A stretch of DNA of 64,000 bases from Bacteroidota bacterium (GCA_016124585.1 WGNL01000021.1:149231-213230), one strand, 5' to 3'; positions 25,701 through 35,397 are shown, numbered from the stretch's first letter. Translations and numbers: made by a program. Notes: generated by a model from the letters alone, not told the origin.

Positions 25701-28700
25701 CCTTGAAATCTGCTATGCCCCTAATCAAATCACCTGCTACCGGGATTTTGACAATGACAATTTTGGTGACCCAACCAATTCTCAAACATTTTGCAGCACT
25801 TGCGGGGTCGGCTATGTCAGCGACAACACAGATTGCGACGATACTCAAGCAACGATTCACCCAGGTGCACCTGAAGTCTGCAACGGGGTGGACGACAACT
25901 GTAATATTACGATTGATGAAGGTGGCGTTTGTACGTCCTGCTATACAAAATTGTATGGTGCATCGGCTTTCCAAGATTCACTTTGGACAGTAGATACAGC
26001 AAGCTTTGCAATAATTGATAGACTCAGCCCTAAGCTGACTGGATTTACCGTGAATGGCATTAATGGCTTAACGAGGAGCCCAATAAATGGTCAATTTTAT
26101 GCTATCGTAAAAGTATCTGGAGTTAGTGGAAGAGTGCTTTGTACTTACGACCCAACCACAGATCAACTCACGCAAATTGGCAATTTGGGAGATAATTTCT
26201 CTTCTATCACTTTTGCGCCTTCTGGTCAATTATTTGGGGTAACGGGCGATGGTGCAAACGTGCCTGAAACCTTATATGAAATTGACCCAAGCAATGCCAA
26301 CAAGACTTTGTTGACAGCATTGGGAAATGGTGCTGATGGCGAGATAATCTGTTACAATCCAGACGACAATCTCATCTACCACTGGTCTGGTAATGGAACG
26401 GTCGTATTTGAAAGCGTACTTCCTACCCCACCCTACACAGTTACACCAATTTTTACCGGCAATGTTGGAGGAGAAATTTTCGGGGCCGTTTACATTAACA
26501 ACGGAACTTTCCTGACTAGCAATATCTCTAGCAATTTCAGAGAAGTTACGATTTCAGGTATTTGGTCCGGCCCAATGGGCAACAATCCTGACGACTTGAG
26601 AGGTCTTGCCTTTGGCGACCCCGTTGGCACTACGGTAACTTGCTATTTGGATGCTGACGGAGACGGCTTTGGTGACGCTGCCATTAGTATCGAAATGTGC
26701 GGTGTTTGCGGTGGAGGATATGTCAGCGACAGCACCGACTGCGACGACACTGAAATCACTGTCTTCCCAGGTGCACCTGAGCTGTGCGACGGCTTAGACA
26801 ACGATTGCGATGGAATGATAGACAATGGGTCTTTCATGGTACCGGCTGATGGTGCAGCCACAGTAGCCTGCCCTTCCGGAATTTCTCAACCTACTCCTCC
26901 AGCGGTCAATGATGAGTGCGGCAACCCAGTCGCACCAGTTGGGCCAACCATCACTAACGACCCTGACCCGGTAACCTGTGAAGGAACTCGGACTTACAGT
27001 TGGACTTACACCAGTGGTGGCAATACCCTTACTTGGAATTTTGTTTACACCGTTGAACGAAATGACTTCACCGTTCCTGCCAATGGTGCAGCTACGGTGG
27101 CCTGTTTGGCGCAAGCTACACAACCAGCACCACCCTCGGTGATGAGCGATTGTGGAGAAACCATTACTCCAACTGGCCCAGTAATCGTGGACAATCCGAA
27201 CCCGCTTTCTTGCGAAGGAACTCGGACTTATCAGTGGACTTATACGGATTGTGAAGGGAACTCCCACCCTTGGAGCTATGTGTACACCATCGAACGGGAG
27301 CCTTTCACAGTGCCTGCCAATGGTTCATCCACAGTGGCTTGCCCTGCTTTGGCAGTTGCACCAGCATTGCCAGTGGTCATGAGCAATTGTGGAGAAGTAT
27401 TGACACCGGGCGCACCAGTGATTACGAACAACCCGAACCCATTGAGCTGTGAGGGTACTCGTGCCTATGCCTACACCTACACGGATTGCGAAGGAAATAC
27501 AGCTACCTGGACCTACACCTACACCATCGAGCGCAACCCATTCACGGTGCCAGCAGGTGGTTCCGCAACGGTCTCTTGCGAAGGTCAGGCCACCCAGCCT
27601 ACCCCTCCTACGGTGTTGAGCAACTGCGGTGAAGTGATTACCCCAACTGGCCCAGTCGTGACGAACAACCCGAACCCAATTATCTGTGCTGGAACCCGCA
27701 CCTTTACTTGGACATACACGGATTGCGAAGGAAATACAGCGACTTGGAGCTTTGTGTACACCATCGTTCCACAACCGTTCGCAGTTCCTGCAAATGGTGG
27801 CGCAACGGTAGCTTGTCCAGACCAAACCGATGTTTTACCGACGCCACCAGTGGTAACCAATGCTTGCGGCCTAGTGATTACACCAGTTTTGACAAATGTC
27901 ACACCGAAGAATGACTGTGAAGGTCACCGGGTATACACTTGGACCTACACAGATTGTGCTGGCAATTCCAAGCAATGGAGCTTCACCTACTTAGTTGAAT
28001 ATGAGGACTTTATACTTCCTCCAAGTGAAAATGTGGATGTAGAGTGTCCGTTCAATGCAAGCGAACCAATTGCACCTGTTGTTTATGACAATTGTGGCTA
28101 TCTGCTCAATCCGACTGGCCCAGTCATCACTAGCCAAACTGGCGATGGAGGTTGTGAGGCGTACCGTACCTACGCATGGACTTACATGGATTGCGAAGGC
28201 AATACCCATACTTGGAGCAAAACCTTCAATTTCCAATACACTTCCGATTTTTATGTTTATCCAGATGCAACGGATTATGTGGGCTGTCTCGACTATGCGC
28301 AGGCACCAATTCCACCGACGATTTATGATATTTGTGGTCAAGAAATCGTGGCTACTGGCCCTGTTGTTTACGAAGAAGTAAATGCAACTGGCTGTAGTGG
28401 AATCCGCACATTCACATACACTTACACGGATTGCAGTGGTCACAGCCACCCCTGGGTTTTCACCTATTATATCAATGACGACCAACCACCAGTGGGCGTT
28501 TGCCCAAGTGGTAGTGGTGGAACTGCCACTGGAGGTGCTAGTGTAAATGTCACCAACCTGAGCTGCATTGAGGAAGTACCATGTCCAGGTGTTTACGATT
28601 TCACCTTGAAAGCAAAAGAACTGCTGGATGCTGGTGGCTTCTATGACCTATGCAGTGGCAAAGACCTCGTAGTAACACTGGACAGCTGGTCGGCGCTCTG

Positions 28701-29769
28701 GGATTGTGAAGACCCTGATGGTGATGGCAATTTCACATTTGGCCGCACCTTCTACTTCCGTATTGCTGACCAATGCGGCAACGAGTTCCCTGAACTGTGT
28801 TCCGTGACCTACTCTGGTGCTTGCCAACCACTCAATACCTTCTCACAAGCAGGTTGGGGACTTCAAAGCGAAGACCCTTACGAAAGTGGCATTAACCTTC
28901 AGGTGATTCAAACCTTGCTCAACAATTATGGCCCACTGACCATCGGTAGCAACATCAATTCGCTGACGTTGACACAAGCACAGTGCGTTGCCGACTTGTT
29001 GCCGGGCATTGGTGGCCCATCTCCGTTGTCAGCTTGCCAGCAAATGAACTGTGTGGGCTGCAATCCAGCAGGGCCTGGAGGCATGAAAAACAGCTTGGCA
29101 ACCAGTGCCATCGCTTTCATGCTGAACATCCGTTACAACATGGAGTATAACGGGCTATCGTTGCAGGGCATCCGCAGCCAGAGCTTGGGATGTTTGAACA
29201 TCGACCAGAACATTGTGAAATGCAATCCAAACTGTCAGTTGCATGTGTTTGACAAACAAGGCATCGAGCATGTTTACCCTTATAATTTGGGCGGCTTGCT
29301 CGATCTCGTAAATGCATACTTAGGTGGTAGCTTGAATTTCACACCGGGTCAGTCTGGTGTTTACGCTACTGCATTGTTCAATGCACTACAATCCGTCAAT
29401 GGGAACTGGGGAGGCCAGCCATCCCAGCCAGCATGTGACCCGAACCCGGGAGCAGCTGGTATCGAGATTGTCGAAAAATCATTGCCAACTGGCCTTCCAA
29501 AAGCAGGCGCAAGCATTGAGTTCAACCTGTCTCCAAACCCTGCTAGCAGGGAGGTGACTTTCAAATTGGCAGAACTTGCCGAAGACCAGTCTGTGACGCT
29601 CATTATTTACAACAATCTTGGTCAACAAGTGCTTCGCAATGAGTACGGCAAAGTGCGTCACATCAACGAACGCATTGACCTCGATAATGTGAGCAATGGA
29701 ATCTACATCGTCAGCGTAAAAGTGGGCAATGAGCGCCACGAACAAAAGCTGGTTATTAGCAAAAATTAG
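22747..29769 (+). CDS. Giant secreted M36 (fungalysin) metalloprotease with repeats and T9SS tail
   Basis: This 2340-aa protein has, in order: a signal peptide (residues ~8-27, ending LSAQ); an FTP inhibitory propeptide; an M36 zinc peptidase with HEYAH at 461-465 and third ligand Glu489 (GEGWSDW); Ig-like and fibronectin-III modules (~665-845); a proprotein-convertase P domain (~851-993); a MopE-type Cys/Asp motif (~994-1062); a propeller-like segment (~1065-1292); a second MopE motif (~1297-1361); seven tandem ~78-aa Cys-paired repeats (~1363-1915); two unassigned modules; and a T9SS sorting domain over the last ~90 residues (NPASREVTF to KLVISKN). It would be exported and attached to the surface or released. 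The nearby terminator ends a single-gene unit. Confidence 0.93.
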   Translation: MVSKSFTKMSRHFLMFLMLCLVLPLSAQISTKAELAKSLLKTKSADQRPDEADLSAMRVSSETYSKKSGLTHVYFQQYIGDIPVYGAILSAHITKGDELMTYNSRFVPLRNEKRLAAHQPKLTPEQALHAAMSVLGIAEKGFLVQTSTSNGPLRETVFDRGMVAANDIKVQLVYQPVDNQKEQVRLAWQVEIYTADHQNWWQARMDAETGELLDKNNYVVSCDFGPSAETCHHEHTPTHPHQTFFDLGLDFLKTNVEEERPFSLMVGNEYKVYPQPYESPYYGTPAPPGDGRVLVSDPASPLASPFGWHDTNGVPGPEFTTTQGNNVHAYTDTDANNVPDPGSSPDGGPTLIFDFPIDLTQPPSAYRPAAVTNLFYWNNYIHDFAYAYGFDEAAGNFQENNYGNGGLGSDYVQAEAQDGSGTNNANFATPSDGNNPRMQMYVGTNPNPDVDGDLDNGVITHEYAHGISNRFTGGPSNSGCLGNQEQMGEGWSDWYALMITLEPGDMGTDSRGIGNYLFGQPINGPGIRPTPYSTDMGINPSTYNTIKTAVAPHGVGYVWATMIWDLTWAMIDDHGQAAGFDIAMHLVNEGMAIQPCSPGFVDGRDAILAADQALYGGINRCRIWEVFARRGLGFSALQGSTNNKNDGTEAFDLPPTCTLEAVPQTVSVCVPANAVYTVNVGAFGTPTTLSLTGNPAGTTVNFSVNPVPGAGGSSVLTIGNTGAAAPGSYTLTITGTSGVNSVTFDATLIIQAGVPATPTLLSPANMAVNLINPLLTWNAVASADTYEVQVATDAGFTNIFDSATGLTNPSYQTVGLANLTTYYWRSRAVNACGNGNYSTPFSFTTANIVCNTFASTDVPKTIPTTIATITSTLTISGCGGNISDVNVKNLNITHTWVDDLVIDLTSPNGTTVRLMNRPCNDEDNILINFDDEAASPNFPCPPVDNGNYQPFAALSAFDGENLAGTWTLTVADVANQDGGSLNAWGLEICYAPNQITCYRDFDNDNFGDPTNSQTFCSTCGVGYVSDNTDCDDTQATIHPGAPEVCNGVDDNCNITIDEGGVCTSCYTKLYGASAFQDSLWTVDTASFAIIDRLSPKLTGFTVNGINGLTRSPINGQFYAIVKVSGVSGRVLCTYDPTTDQLTQIGNLGDNFSSITFAPSGQLFGVTGDGANVPETLYEIDPSNANKTLLTALGNGADGEIICYNPDDNLIYHWSGNGTVVFESVLPTPPYTVTPIFTGNVGGEIFGAVYINNGTFLTSNISSNFREVTISGIWSGPMGNNPDDLRGLAFGDPVGTTVTCYLDADGDGFGDAAISIEMCGVCGGGYVSDSTDCDDTEITVFPGAPELCDGLDNDCDGMIDNGSFMVPADGAATVACPSGISQPTPPAVNDECGNPVAPVGPTITNDPDPVTCEGTRTYSWTYTSGGNTLTWNFVYTVERNDFTVPANGAATVACLAQATQPAPPSVMSDCGETITPTGPVIVDNPNPLSCEGTRTYQWTYTDCEGNSHPWSYVYTIEREPFTVPANGSSTVACPALAVAPALPVVMSNCGEVLTPGAPVITNNPNPLSCEGTRAYAYTYTDCEGNTATWTYTYTIERNPFTVPAGGSATVSCEGQATQPTPPTVLSNCGEVITPTGPVVTNNPNPIICAGTRTFTWTYTDCEGNTATWSFVYTIVPQPFAVPANGGATVACPDQTDVLPTPPVVTNACGLVITPVLTNVTPKNDCEGHRVYTWTYTDCAGNSKQWSFTYLVEYEDFILPPSENVDVECPFNASEPIAPVVYDNCGYLLNPTGPVITSQTGDGGCEAYRTYAWTYMDCEGNTHTWSKTFNFQYTSDFYVYPDATDYVGCLDYAQAPIPPTIYDICGQEIVATGPVVYEEVNATGCSGIRTFTYTYTDCSGHSHPWVFTYYINDDQPPVGVCPSGSGGTATGGASVNVTNLSCIEEVPCPGVYDFTLKAKELLDAGGFYDLCSGKDLVVTLDSWSALWDCEDPDGDGNFTFGRTFYFRIADQCGNEFPELCSVTYSGACQPLNTFSQAGWGLQSEDPYESGINLQVIQTLLNNYGPLTIGSNINSLTLTQAQCVADLLPGIGGPSPLSACQQMNCVGCNPAGPGGMKNSLATSAIAFMLNIRYNMEYNGLSLQGIRSQSLGCLNIDQNIVKCNPNCQLHVFDKQGIEHVYPYNLGGLLDLVNAYLGGSLNFTPGQSGVYATALFNALQSVNGNWGGQPSQPACDPNPGAAGIEIVEKSLPTGLPKAGASIEFNLSPNPASREVTFKLAELAEDQSVTLIIYNNLGQQVLRNEYGKVRHINERIDLDNVSNGIYIVSVKVGNERHEQKLVISKN
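26833..28494 (+). repeat. Seven tandem ~235-base repeats inside the protease gene
   Basis: Each unit codes ~78 residues of the form FTVPANG.ATVAC, then CGE.ITPTGPV, then CEGTRTY.WTYTDCEGN and W..VYTIER. Units 2-4 are most alike; units 5-7 have drifted. Four conserved Cys per unit suggest disulfide-stabilised beta-sandwiches. Confidence 0.85.
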
Positions 29770-29800
29770 TCAAGCGGCTGAAATGACAGCTTAATTTTCA

Positions 29801-29842
29801 CAGCGGCAGTTGTCCCAAGGCGGGGAACTGCCGCTTTTTTTT
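29801..29842 (+). terminator. Terminator after the giant protease gene
   Basis: AGCGGCAGTT and AACTGCCGCT form a perfect 10-bp stem with extra G/C pairing inside, followed by eight T. Confidence 0.85.
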
Positions 29843-29947
29843 ACTGCGCAATGGGAATGAAAAACCCAAATTCTTGTAAAAAATTGGCATAATTAGGTTA
29901 TTTCGTGCTTTGACAAGTTGTCATTTTTCATTCAAAGCAAATCGAAC

Positions 29948-31417
29948 ATGCGGCAAACACTCCTGCTGATTCACCTTCTACTTGCCAGCCTAATTTTTGC
30001 GCAGCAAAAGCCCAACATCATCTACATCTACGCCGACGACCTTGGCTATGGTGAATTAGGCTGCTACGGCCAGGAAAAAATCAAGACGCCAAACCTGGAC
30101 AAGATGGCTGCCGAGGGGATGAAATTCACCCAGCACTACGCAAGCGCTCCGGTCTGTGCACCCTCTCGCTGCATGCTGCTGACTGGTAAGCACAGCGGGC
30201 ACAGCTATATTCGTGGCAACTACGAACTGGGCGGCTTTCCCGATGAAAAAGAAGGTGGACAAATGCCGTTGCCGGAGGGCATTCCCACCTTGCCCAAAAT
30301 GCTTCAAAAAGCTGACTACGCAACGGCATGCATCGGCAAATGGGGCCTCGGTATGGCCAACACCACGGGCAATCCCAACGCACAGGGCTTCGACTATTTT
30401 TACGGATACCTCTGTCAAAAACAGGCGCACAACTACTACCCTACCCACCTCTGGGAAAACGGCCACTGGGACACCTTGGCCAATCCGCCCCTGTTGGTTC
30501 ACCAAAAATTTGCCGAAGGCGAAAACGACCCGGCGGCATTCCTAAAGTTCATTAGAAAAGACTTCGCACCGGACAAACTCGGCGAAAAGGCAATCGATTT
30601 CATTCAAGACAACAAAGCCAAACCCTTCTTTCTTTACCTGCCGCTGACCATCCCGCATGTATCACTTCAGGTACCACAATCGGCGCTGGCCCAATATCCT
30701 GAAAGCTGGGACTCGGTAGCCTACCTCGGCCAGCGGAGTTATTGCCCCGTCCTCCGGCCACGGGCCACCTACGCCGCCATGATTACCTACATGGACTCCA
30801 TCGTTGGACAAATTATGCTGACAGTCAAGCAGTTAGGCTTGGAAGGAAACACCCTCGTGATGTTCTCCAGCGACAACGGCGCTACGTTCGATGTCGGGGG
30901 CGTAGACACGGAGTTCTTCAACAGCACAGGTGGTTTGCGTGGCCGTAAAATGGACCTCTGGGAAGGTGGCATCCGCATCCCGTTCATCGCATGGTGGCCG
31001 GGGAAAGTGCCCGCGGGTAAGACCTCCGACCTGCCCTCAGTTCAGTTCGACCTAATGGCTACGCTGGCCGATTTGCTGCATTTGGAATCACCACCTAACG
31101 ACGGTATTTCCATGCTGCCGACCATGCTTGGAAGCCATGTTGCGCAAGCAAAACATCCGTTTTTGTATTTTGAATTTCCTGAAAGAAGTGGTCAGGTCGC
31201 TATCCGTATGGGAAATTGGAAGGGCGTGAAAAGCAACATGAAAAAGGACAAAAATGCGGCTTGGGAGGTTTTTGACCTCGAAAATGACCCTGCGGAAACC
31301 ACTGATTTGGCGGCACAGCAACCAGATTTGGTGCAAGAATTTGAAACAATTTTACAGCGTGAACACCGCAATTCGCACGTGAAGGATTGGGAGTTCGTGA
31401 ATCCAAAATTTGATTGA
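29948..31417 (+). CDS. Type I sulfatase, exported
   Basis: The ATG at 29948 opens a signal peptide (LLLIHLLLASLIFAQQ). The 489-aa protein has the alkaline-phosphatase-superfamily sulfatase layout: metal-binding IYIYADDLGYGELG, the formylglycine motif CAPSR with Cys70, TGKHSGH, GKWGLG and a C-terminal SSDNGATFD metal site. It removes sulfate esters from a polysaccharide or other substrate after conversion of Cys70 to formylglycine. The next genes are a second sulfatase and a formylglycine-generating enzyme, so the three probably form one operon. The substrate is unknown. Confidence 0.93.
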   Translation: MRQTLLLIHLLLASLIFAQQKPNIIYIYADDLGYGELGCYGQEKIKTPNLDKMAAEGMKFTQHYASAPVCAPSRCMLLTGKHSGHSYIRGNYELGGFPDEKEGGQMPLPEGIPTLPKMLQKADYATACIGKWGLGMANTTGNPNAQGFDYFYGYLCQKQAHNYYPTHLWENGHWDTLANPPLLVHQKFAEGENDPAAFLKFIRKDFAPDKLGEKAIDFIQDNKAKPFFLYLPLTIPHVSLQVPQSALAQYPESWDSVAYLGQRSYCPVLRPRATYAAMITYMDSIVGQIMLTVKQLGLEGNTLVMFSSDNGATFDVGGVDTEFFNSTGGLRGRKMDLWEGGIRIPFIAWWPGKVPAGKTSDLPSVQFDLMATLADLLHLESPPNDGISMLPTMLGSHVAQAKHPFLYFEFPERSGQVAIRMGNWKGVKSNMKKDKNAAWEVFDLENDPAETTDLAAQQPDLVQEFETILQREHRNSHVKDWEFVNPKFD

Positions 31418-31479
31418 CCAAAGGGATTTCTAAGCCTGAGGAACGAGGGATTGGGAAGCCCAGACTCAACACCTGTTTT

Positions 31480-32931
31480 ATGAAAAAAACACTTTTCAAG
31501 CTGTTATTGATTTTACCGATAGTGTCATTGGTTTTTTGTTTTTCCAAGCCAGCAGCACCTCCTCCCAACGTCGTCATCATCTTCATGGACGACATGGGCT
31601 ACGGCGATGTGGAGTGTTACGGCGGATACCCGTACCACACTCCCAACATCAACCAGCTAGCGGCTGAGGGAATGCGTTTCACCAATTATTACGCTGCGCA
31701 AGCGGTGTGCAGCGCCTCCCGTGCCGCACTGATGACAGGCTGTTACCCTAACCGAATTGGCATCAGCGGGGCATTCAACCATGCCAGTAAGGCTGCCCTC
31801 AATCCCAACGAGGAAACCCTCGCCGAACTGCTGAAAGCACAAGGCTACCACACGGGCATCGTCGGAAAATGGCACCTCGGCAGTCGCCAGCCTTACCTGC
31901 CCCTGCAAAACGGCTTCGACGAGTACCTCGGCCTCCCCTACTCCAACGACATGTGGCCCGTCAACTACGACGGTACTCCCCTCGACACGAGCACCTACCG
32001 GGGCAAGTACCCGCCGCTGCCGCTCATTGAGGGCAACACGACCATCCGAACCCTTAAAACGCTGGATGACCAGGCGGAACTGACCCAGATTTATACGGAG
32101 CGAGCCACCCGTTTTATTCGGGAGAACAAATCCAAGCCGTTTTTCCTCTACCTCGCCCATTCGATGGTGCATGTGCCCATCGCAGCCAGTGAATCGTTTC
32201 GGGGAAAAAGCGGTGAGGGGCTGTTTGGGGATGTCATGCAGGAGGTTGACTGGTCAGTGGGTGAAGTGATGAAAACGCTGGAAGAAAACGGATTGGCCGA
32301 AAACACCTTCTTGGTTTTCACCAGCGACAACGGCCCTTGGCTCACATTCGGCAACCACGCTGGCAACACTGGCGGTCTGCGGGAAGGCAAGGGCACTGCT
32401 TTTGACGGCGGCCTGAAAGTGCCGTGCATCATGCGCTGGCCCGGCAAAATTGCCCCCGGCACCATCTGCAACAACATGGTGGCTGCCATGGATCTGCTAC
32501 CGACCATTGCGAAGCTTTGCGGAGCAAAACAACCCTCCAACCAGATTGACGGCGTGGACATTTGGCCTTTGCTGGAGCAATCATCGGAGGAGCCGCCTCG
32601 TGACGAGTTCGCCTACTACTACGACCGAAACAACTTGAAAGGGATCCGAAAAGGGCAGTGGAAACTGACCTTCCCATGCAACACTCAGACCTACAAAGTG
32701 GCCACTGCCATCGGAAATGACGGTTGGCCCGGCAAATACGCTTCCACAGCAGTAGGCCTCGCCCTATTCGACCTGCGCACCGACCCCGGCGAAACGCTGG
32801 ACGTGCAGGAGAAATACCCCGAAAAAGTGGCCGAGTTGCAGGTCATCGCAGACAAGTACCGCCTAATACTGGGCGATGATTTGACCAAAACGGAGGGCAA
32901 CGGGGTGCGGCCTGCAGCTAGGGTGGATTGA
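31480..32931 (+). CDS. Type I sulfatase, exported, second copy
   Basis: The ATG at 31480 gives a signal peptide (LLLILPIVSLVFCFS); an in-frame ATG 66 bases earlier overlaps the previous gene's stop and would precede the signal. The 483-aa protein has IIFMDDMGYGDVE, the formylglycine motif CSASR with Cys77 (the C-x-A-x-R variant is allowed), GKWHLG and TSDNGPW. It differs enough from the upstream sulfatase to have another substrate or position specificity. It lies 62 bases behind it and is followed by the activating enzyme gene. Confidence 0.93.
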   Translation: MKKTLFKLLLILPIVSLVFCFSKPAAPPPNVVIIFMDDMGYGDVECYGGYPYHTPNINQLAAEGMRFTNYYAAQAVCSASRAALMTGCYPNRIGISGAFNHASKAALNPNEETLAELLKAQGYHTGIVGKWHLGSRQPYLPLQNGFDEYLGLPYSNDMWPVNYDGTPLDTSTYRGKYPPLPLIEGNTTIRTLKTLDDQAELTQIYTERATRFIRENKSKPFFLYLAHSMVHVPIAASESFRGKSGEGLFGDVMQEVDWSVGEVMKTLEENGLAENTFLVFTSDNGPWLTFGNHAGNTGGLREGKGTAFDGGLKVPCIMRWPGKIAPGTICNNMVAAMDLLPTIAKLCGAKQPSNQIDGVDIWPLLEQSSEEPPRDEFAYYYDRNNLKGIRKGQWKLTFPCNTQTYKVATAIGNDGWPGKYASTAVGLALFDLRTDPGETLDVQEKYPEKVAELQVIADKYRLILGDDLTKTEGNGVRPAARVD

Positions 32932-32995
32932 GAGAATGGATGAAGGAAGGAAGGAGTGATTGAAAGGGTATCGGTTATTTCAAAAATGGAATGCG

Positions 32996-34078
32996 ATGAT
33001 GAGCTTTCACAAATTATTGCTAATCAGCTACTTAGAGGGAATCCTTTTTCTTGGATGCAATTCCAAGGATGCCGCTTGTGAGCAGAACCTACCCGTCAGA
33101 GCTACCGAAAACATGTCTTGGGAGAACATTGCGCAGGCGGACACTTTTTCCAAGGAAGGCATGATTTGGGTGGAAGGTGGAATATTCCAAATGGGTGCAC
33201 CGGACCAAGTTGGCAGGCCGGACGAATATTCCCGGCACGAAGTCAGCGTGGATGGTTTTTGGATGGATGCCAAGGAAGTGACCAATGCGCAGTTTCGCCG
33301 CTTTGTGGAAGCAACACGATACGTGACAACGGCAGAAATAGCACCGGACTGGGAAGAATTGAAAAAGCAGTTGCCACCTGGCACCCCGAAGCCAGCCGAT
33401 AGCTTGTTGGTACCAGCGGGGTTGGTTTTTGTTCAGCCAGACCAGCCAATATCGCTGGTGGATGCTTCGCAATGGTGGCAGTGGATGCCCGGTGCCAATT
33501 GGCGTCACCCAGAAGGCCCTGGCAGCAGCATCGAGGGGCATGAAAACGAGCCTGTAGTACAAATTTCCTGGTACGACGCCATGGCCTACTGCCGTTGGGC
33601 GGGCAAGCGGCTACCCACTGAGGCCGAGTGGGAGTATGCCGCCCGAGGTGGCAATTCTGTTGCGATTTACCCTTGGGGAGATGAGCCGATAGAAGAAGGA
33701 AAGCGCAAAGCGAACACCTGGCAAGGCCGTTTTCCCAATCAAAACACGGCTGCCGATGGGTTCGAGAGGTTGGCTCCTGTGGGGACTTTTCCGCCCAATC
33801 CGCTCGGCTTGTACGACATGGCTGGCAACGTCTGGGAGTGGTGCAGCGACTGGTACGCCTCCGATTTTTACCAAAAAAAAGAAGCCACAGGGGTCAACCC
33901 ACTCGGCCCGGAAATGAGCTACGACCCCGCCGAACCAACCATCCCCAAACGGGTCGTGCGAGGTGGTTCGTTCCTTTGCAATGACAGCTATTGTTCTGGG
34001 TTTCGGACGAGTGCCCGCATGAAAACTTCCCCTGACACGGGGCTAGAGCATACGGGGTTCCGCTGTGTGGGGAGATGA
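32996..34078 (+). CDS. Formylglycine-generating enzyme (sulfatase-modifying), lipoprotein-like
   Basis: The start lies at one of two adjacent ATG codons (32996 or 32999), followed by a hydrophobic segment and an LFLGC lipobox. The 360-aa protein has the FGE-sulfatase fold: [18 protein letters not shown]-like ([16 protein letters not shown]), [28 protein letters not shown] and the catalytic [15 protein letters not shown] with Cys328 and Cys333. It oxidises the Cys of sulfatases to formylglycine using O2. The export signal suggests that it acts in the periplasm on the two exported sulfatases encoded just upstream. Some FGE-like proteins lack activity, but both catalytic Cys are present here. 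Confidence 0.88.
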   Translation: MMSFHKLLLISYLEGILFLGCNSKDAACEQNLPVRATENMSWENIAQADTFSKEGMIWVEGGIFQMGAPDQVGRPDEYSRHEVSVDGFWMDAKEVTNAQFRRFVEATRYVTTAEIAPDWEELKKQLPPGTPKPADSLLVPAGLVFVQPDQPISLVDASQWWQWMPGANWRHPEGPGSSIEGHENEPVVQISWYDAMAYCRWAGKRLPTEAEWEYAARGGNSVAIYPWGDEPIEEGKRKANTWQGRFPNQNTAADGFERLAPVGTFPPNPLGLYDMAGNVWEWCSDWYASDFYQKKEATGVNPLGPEMSYDPAEPTIPKRVVRGGSFLCNDSYCSGFRTSARMKTSPDTGLEHTGFRCVGR

Positions 34079-34080
34079 GG

Positions 34081-35241
34081 TCAGCGCACCTTGCATTCTA
34101 CCCGGCGGTTCTTCAAACGGCCTTCCGCTGTTTCGTTGGGAGCGACAGGTTGGGATTCTCCGAAACCTTTAGCTACGACCCTCTTTGCTTCTATCCCGTT
34201 GGAAATCAAGTAACTAACGACGGACTGCGCCCTGCTTTCTGATAAAATTTGGTTCGCTGCAGCATCACCGACATCATCAGTGTGGCCACCTATTTCCACT
34301 TTCACCTCCTTATTTTCTTTCAAAAAACCGAGTAGTCCGTCCAGTTCAGGCATGGAGGTGGGCAGCAATTCAGCTTTGCCGGATTCAAAATTGACATTCC
34401 TGAACGTGTAAGTTTTTGATTTTTTCAATTCCTCGGCAATGCTCGGAGAAGGTGCCGGTGGTGGCCCTTCACCCAGCCAAAAATCGTCGAGGAGGTAGTA
34501 GCCGACCCGCCGTTTTTTCAGTTGCCAATTCTTGGTTTCGAGGTTGTATTTCGTGACCTCATCGTTGTTGGGCAGATTGGTAGCTGTGTTATTGTCGTTG
34601 GTGAAATTCCCGATGGTGAAATATTGGTAGGGGCGCTCCGCCTTGAAAGTCTTGCTCAGCAGCAGCCACTCACCCGGCTTTGTTTCGATAGGGTCGTACC
34701 AAACTAGCTGCGGAAATGCCACGTCAAGTGTCATGTATTTTTCCTCCACCTCTGAAAAATAAATGCCTAGGCTACCCGCAGCAAGCGGTATCACTTCAAT
34801 AGTATTCACATTAGCATTTAAGTTACGAATATGCCGTTCTCCCGTTTCTTTTCCCAACTGGATGTAAAAAGCGAAAGTGTATTCCTTGCCTTTTTCAAGA
34901 GGTTTTGAAAGTTTTCCCTGTATAAATTCATGAAAATCAATACCTCTGCCCATGTCATAAGCTGGCAAGTAAGTGAGGATACCCACCGCTTTCTCGCCAG
35001 AGTGTGGCTTTGGGAAATGACAGCTATCATTCCAAACCACGAGGTCGGGCGTACACTCTGGAAAAGTGCCCCAGTTTTGCAAGGTATTGTTAAACATCAT
35101 ATTGCCTGTGCTGTAAGTGCAAGCTGGATAGCTTTTTTTAGGCTTAAAGTTTTCAAAGCTAGGATTGAGCACGAGATTGAAAGATTGGGCCGCCAGAATT
35201 ACGGTAAAATGAAGCAAAACAAGAAAAGAAATCAATTTCAT
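34081..35241 (-). CDS. OmpA-family protein with N-terminal jelly-roll domain
   Basis: This 386-aa protein has a signal peptide (LISFLVLLHFTVILAAQ). The first ~240 residues look like a galactose-binding-type beta sandwich (FNLVLNPSFENF start, then KEYTFAFYIQLG and PYQYFTIGNF). The last ~115 residues are an OmpA_C peptidoglycan-binding domain (FESGKAELLPTSMPELDGLL, IGGHTDDVG, LSESRAQSVVSYL, NRRVECKV). It likely bridges the cell wall and an outer-envelope or saccharide ligand. It is convergent with the FGE gene, only 2 bases apart. Confidence 0.88.
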   Translation of the reverse strand: MKLISFLVLLHFTVILAAQSFNLVLNPSFENFKPKKSYPACTYSTGNMMFNNTLQNWGTFPECTPDLVVWNDSCHFPKPHSGEKAVGILTYLPAYDMGRGIDFHEFIQGKLSKPLEKGKEYTFAFYIQLGKETGERHIRNLNANVNTIEVIPLAAGSLGIYFSEVEEKYMTLDVAFPQLVWYDPIETKPGEWLLLSKTFKAERPYQYFTIGNFTNDNNTATNLPNNDEVTKYNLETKNWQLKKRRVGYYLLDDFWLGEGPPPAPSPSIAEELKKSKTYTFRNVNFESGKAELLPTSMPELDGLLGFLKENKEVKVEIGGHTDDVGDAAANQILSESRAQSVVSYLISNGIEAKRVVAKGFGESQPVAPNETAEGRLKNRRVECKVR

Positions 35242-35397
35242 AGATGGCGTTTTTTCTTACTTAATCGGTTTAACTTAGAAAGTTACATTTAACCCAATCT
35301 TCTCTTTCATTTTATGAAAATCACCCTACATTAGCCCCCCGACGGGGCAAAACTTGTCGCCACAGCCAAATTTCAAACAAAATCAACCAACCAAATT

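Noticed and set aside
26833..28494. CRISPR-like array
   Set aside because: The periodic signal is protein-coding (78-aa repeats), with no short identical repeats and no cas genes.
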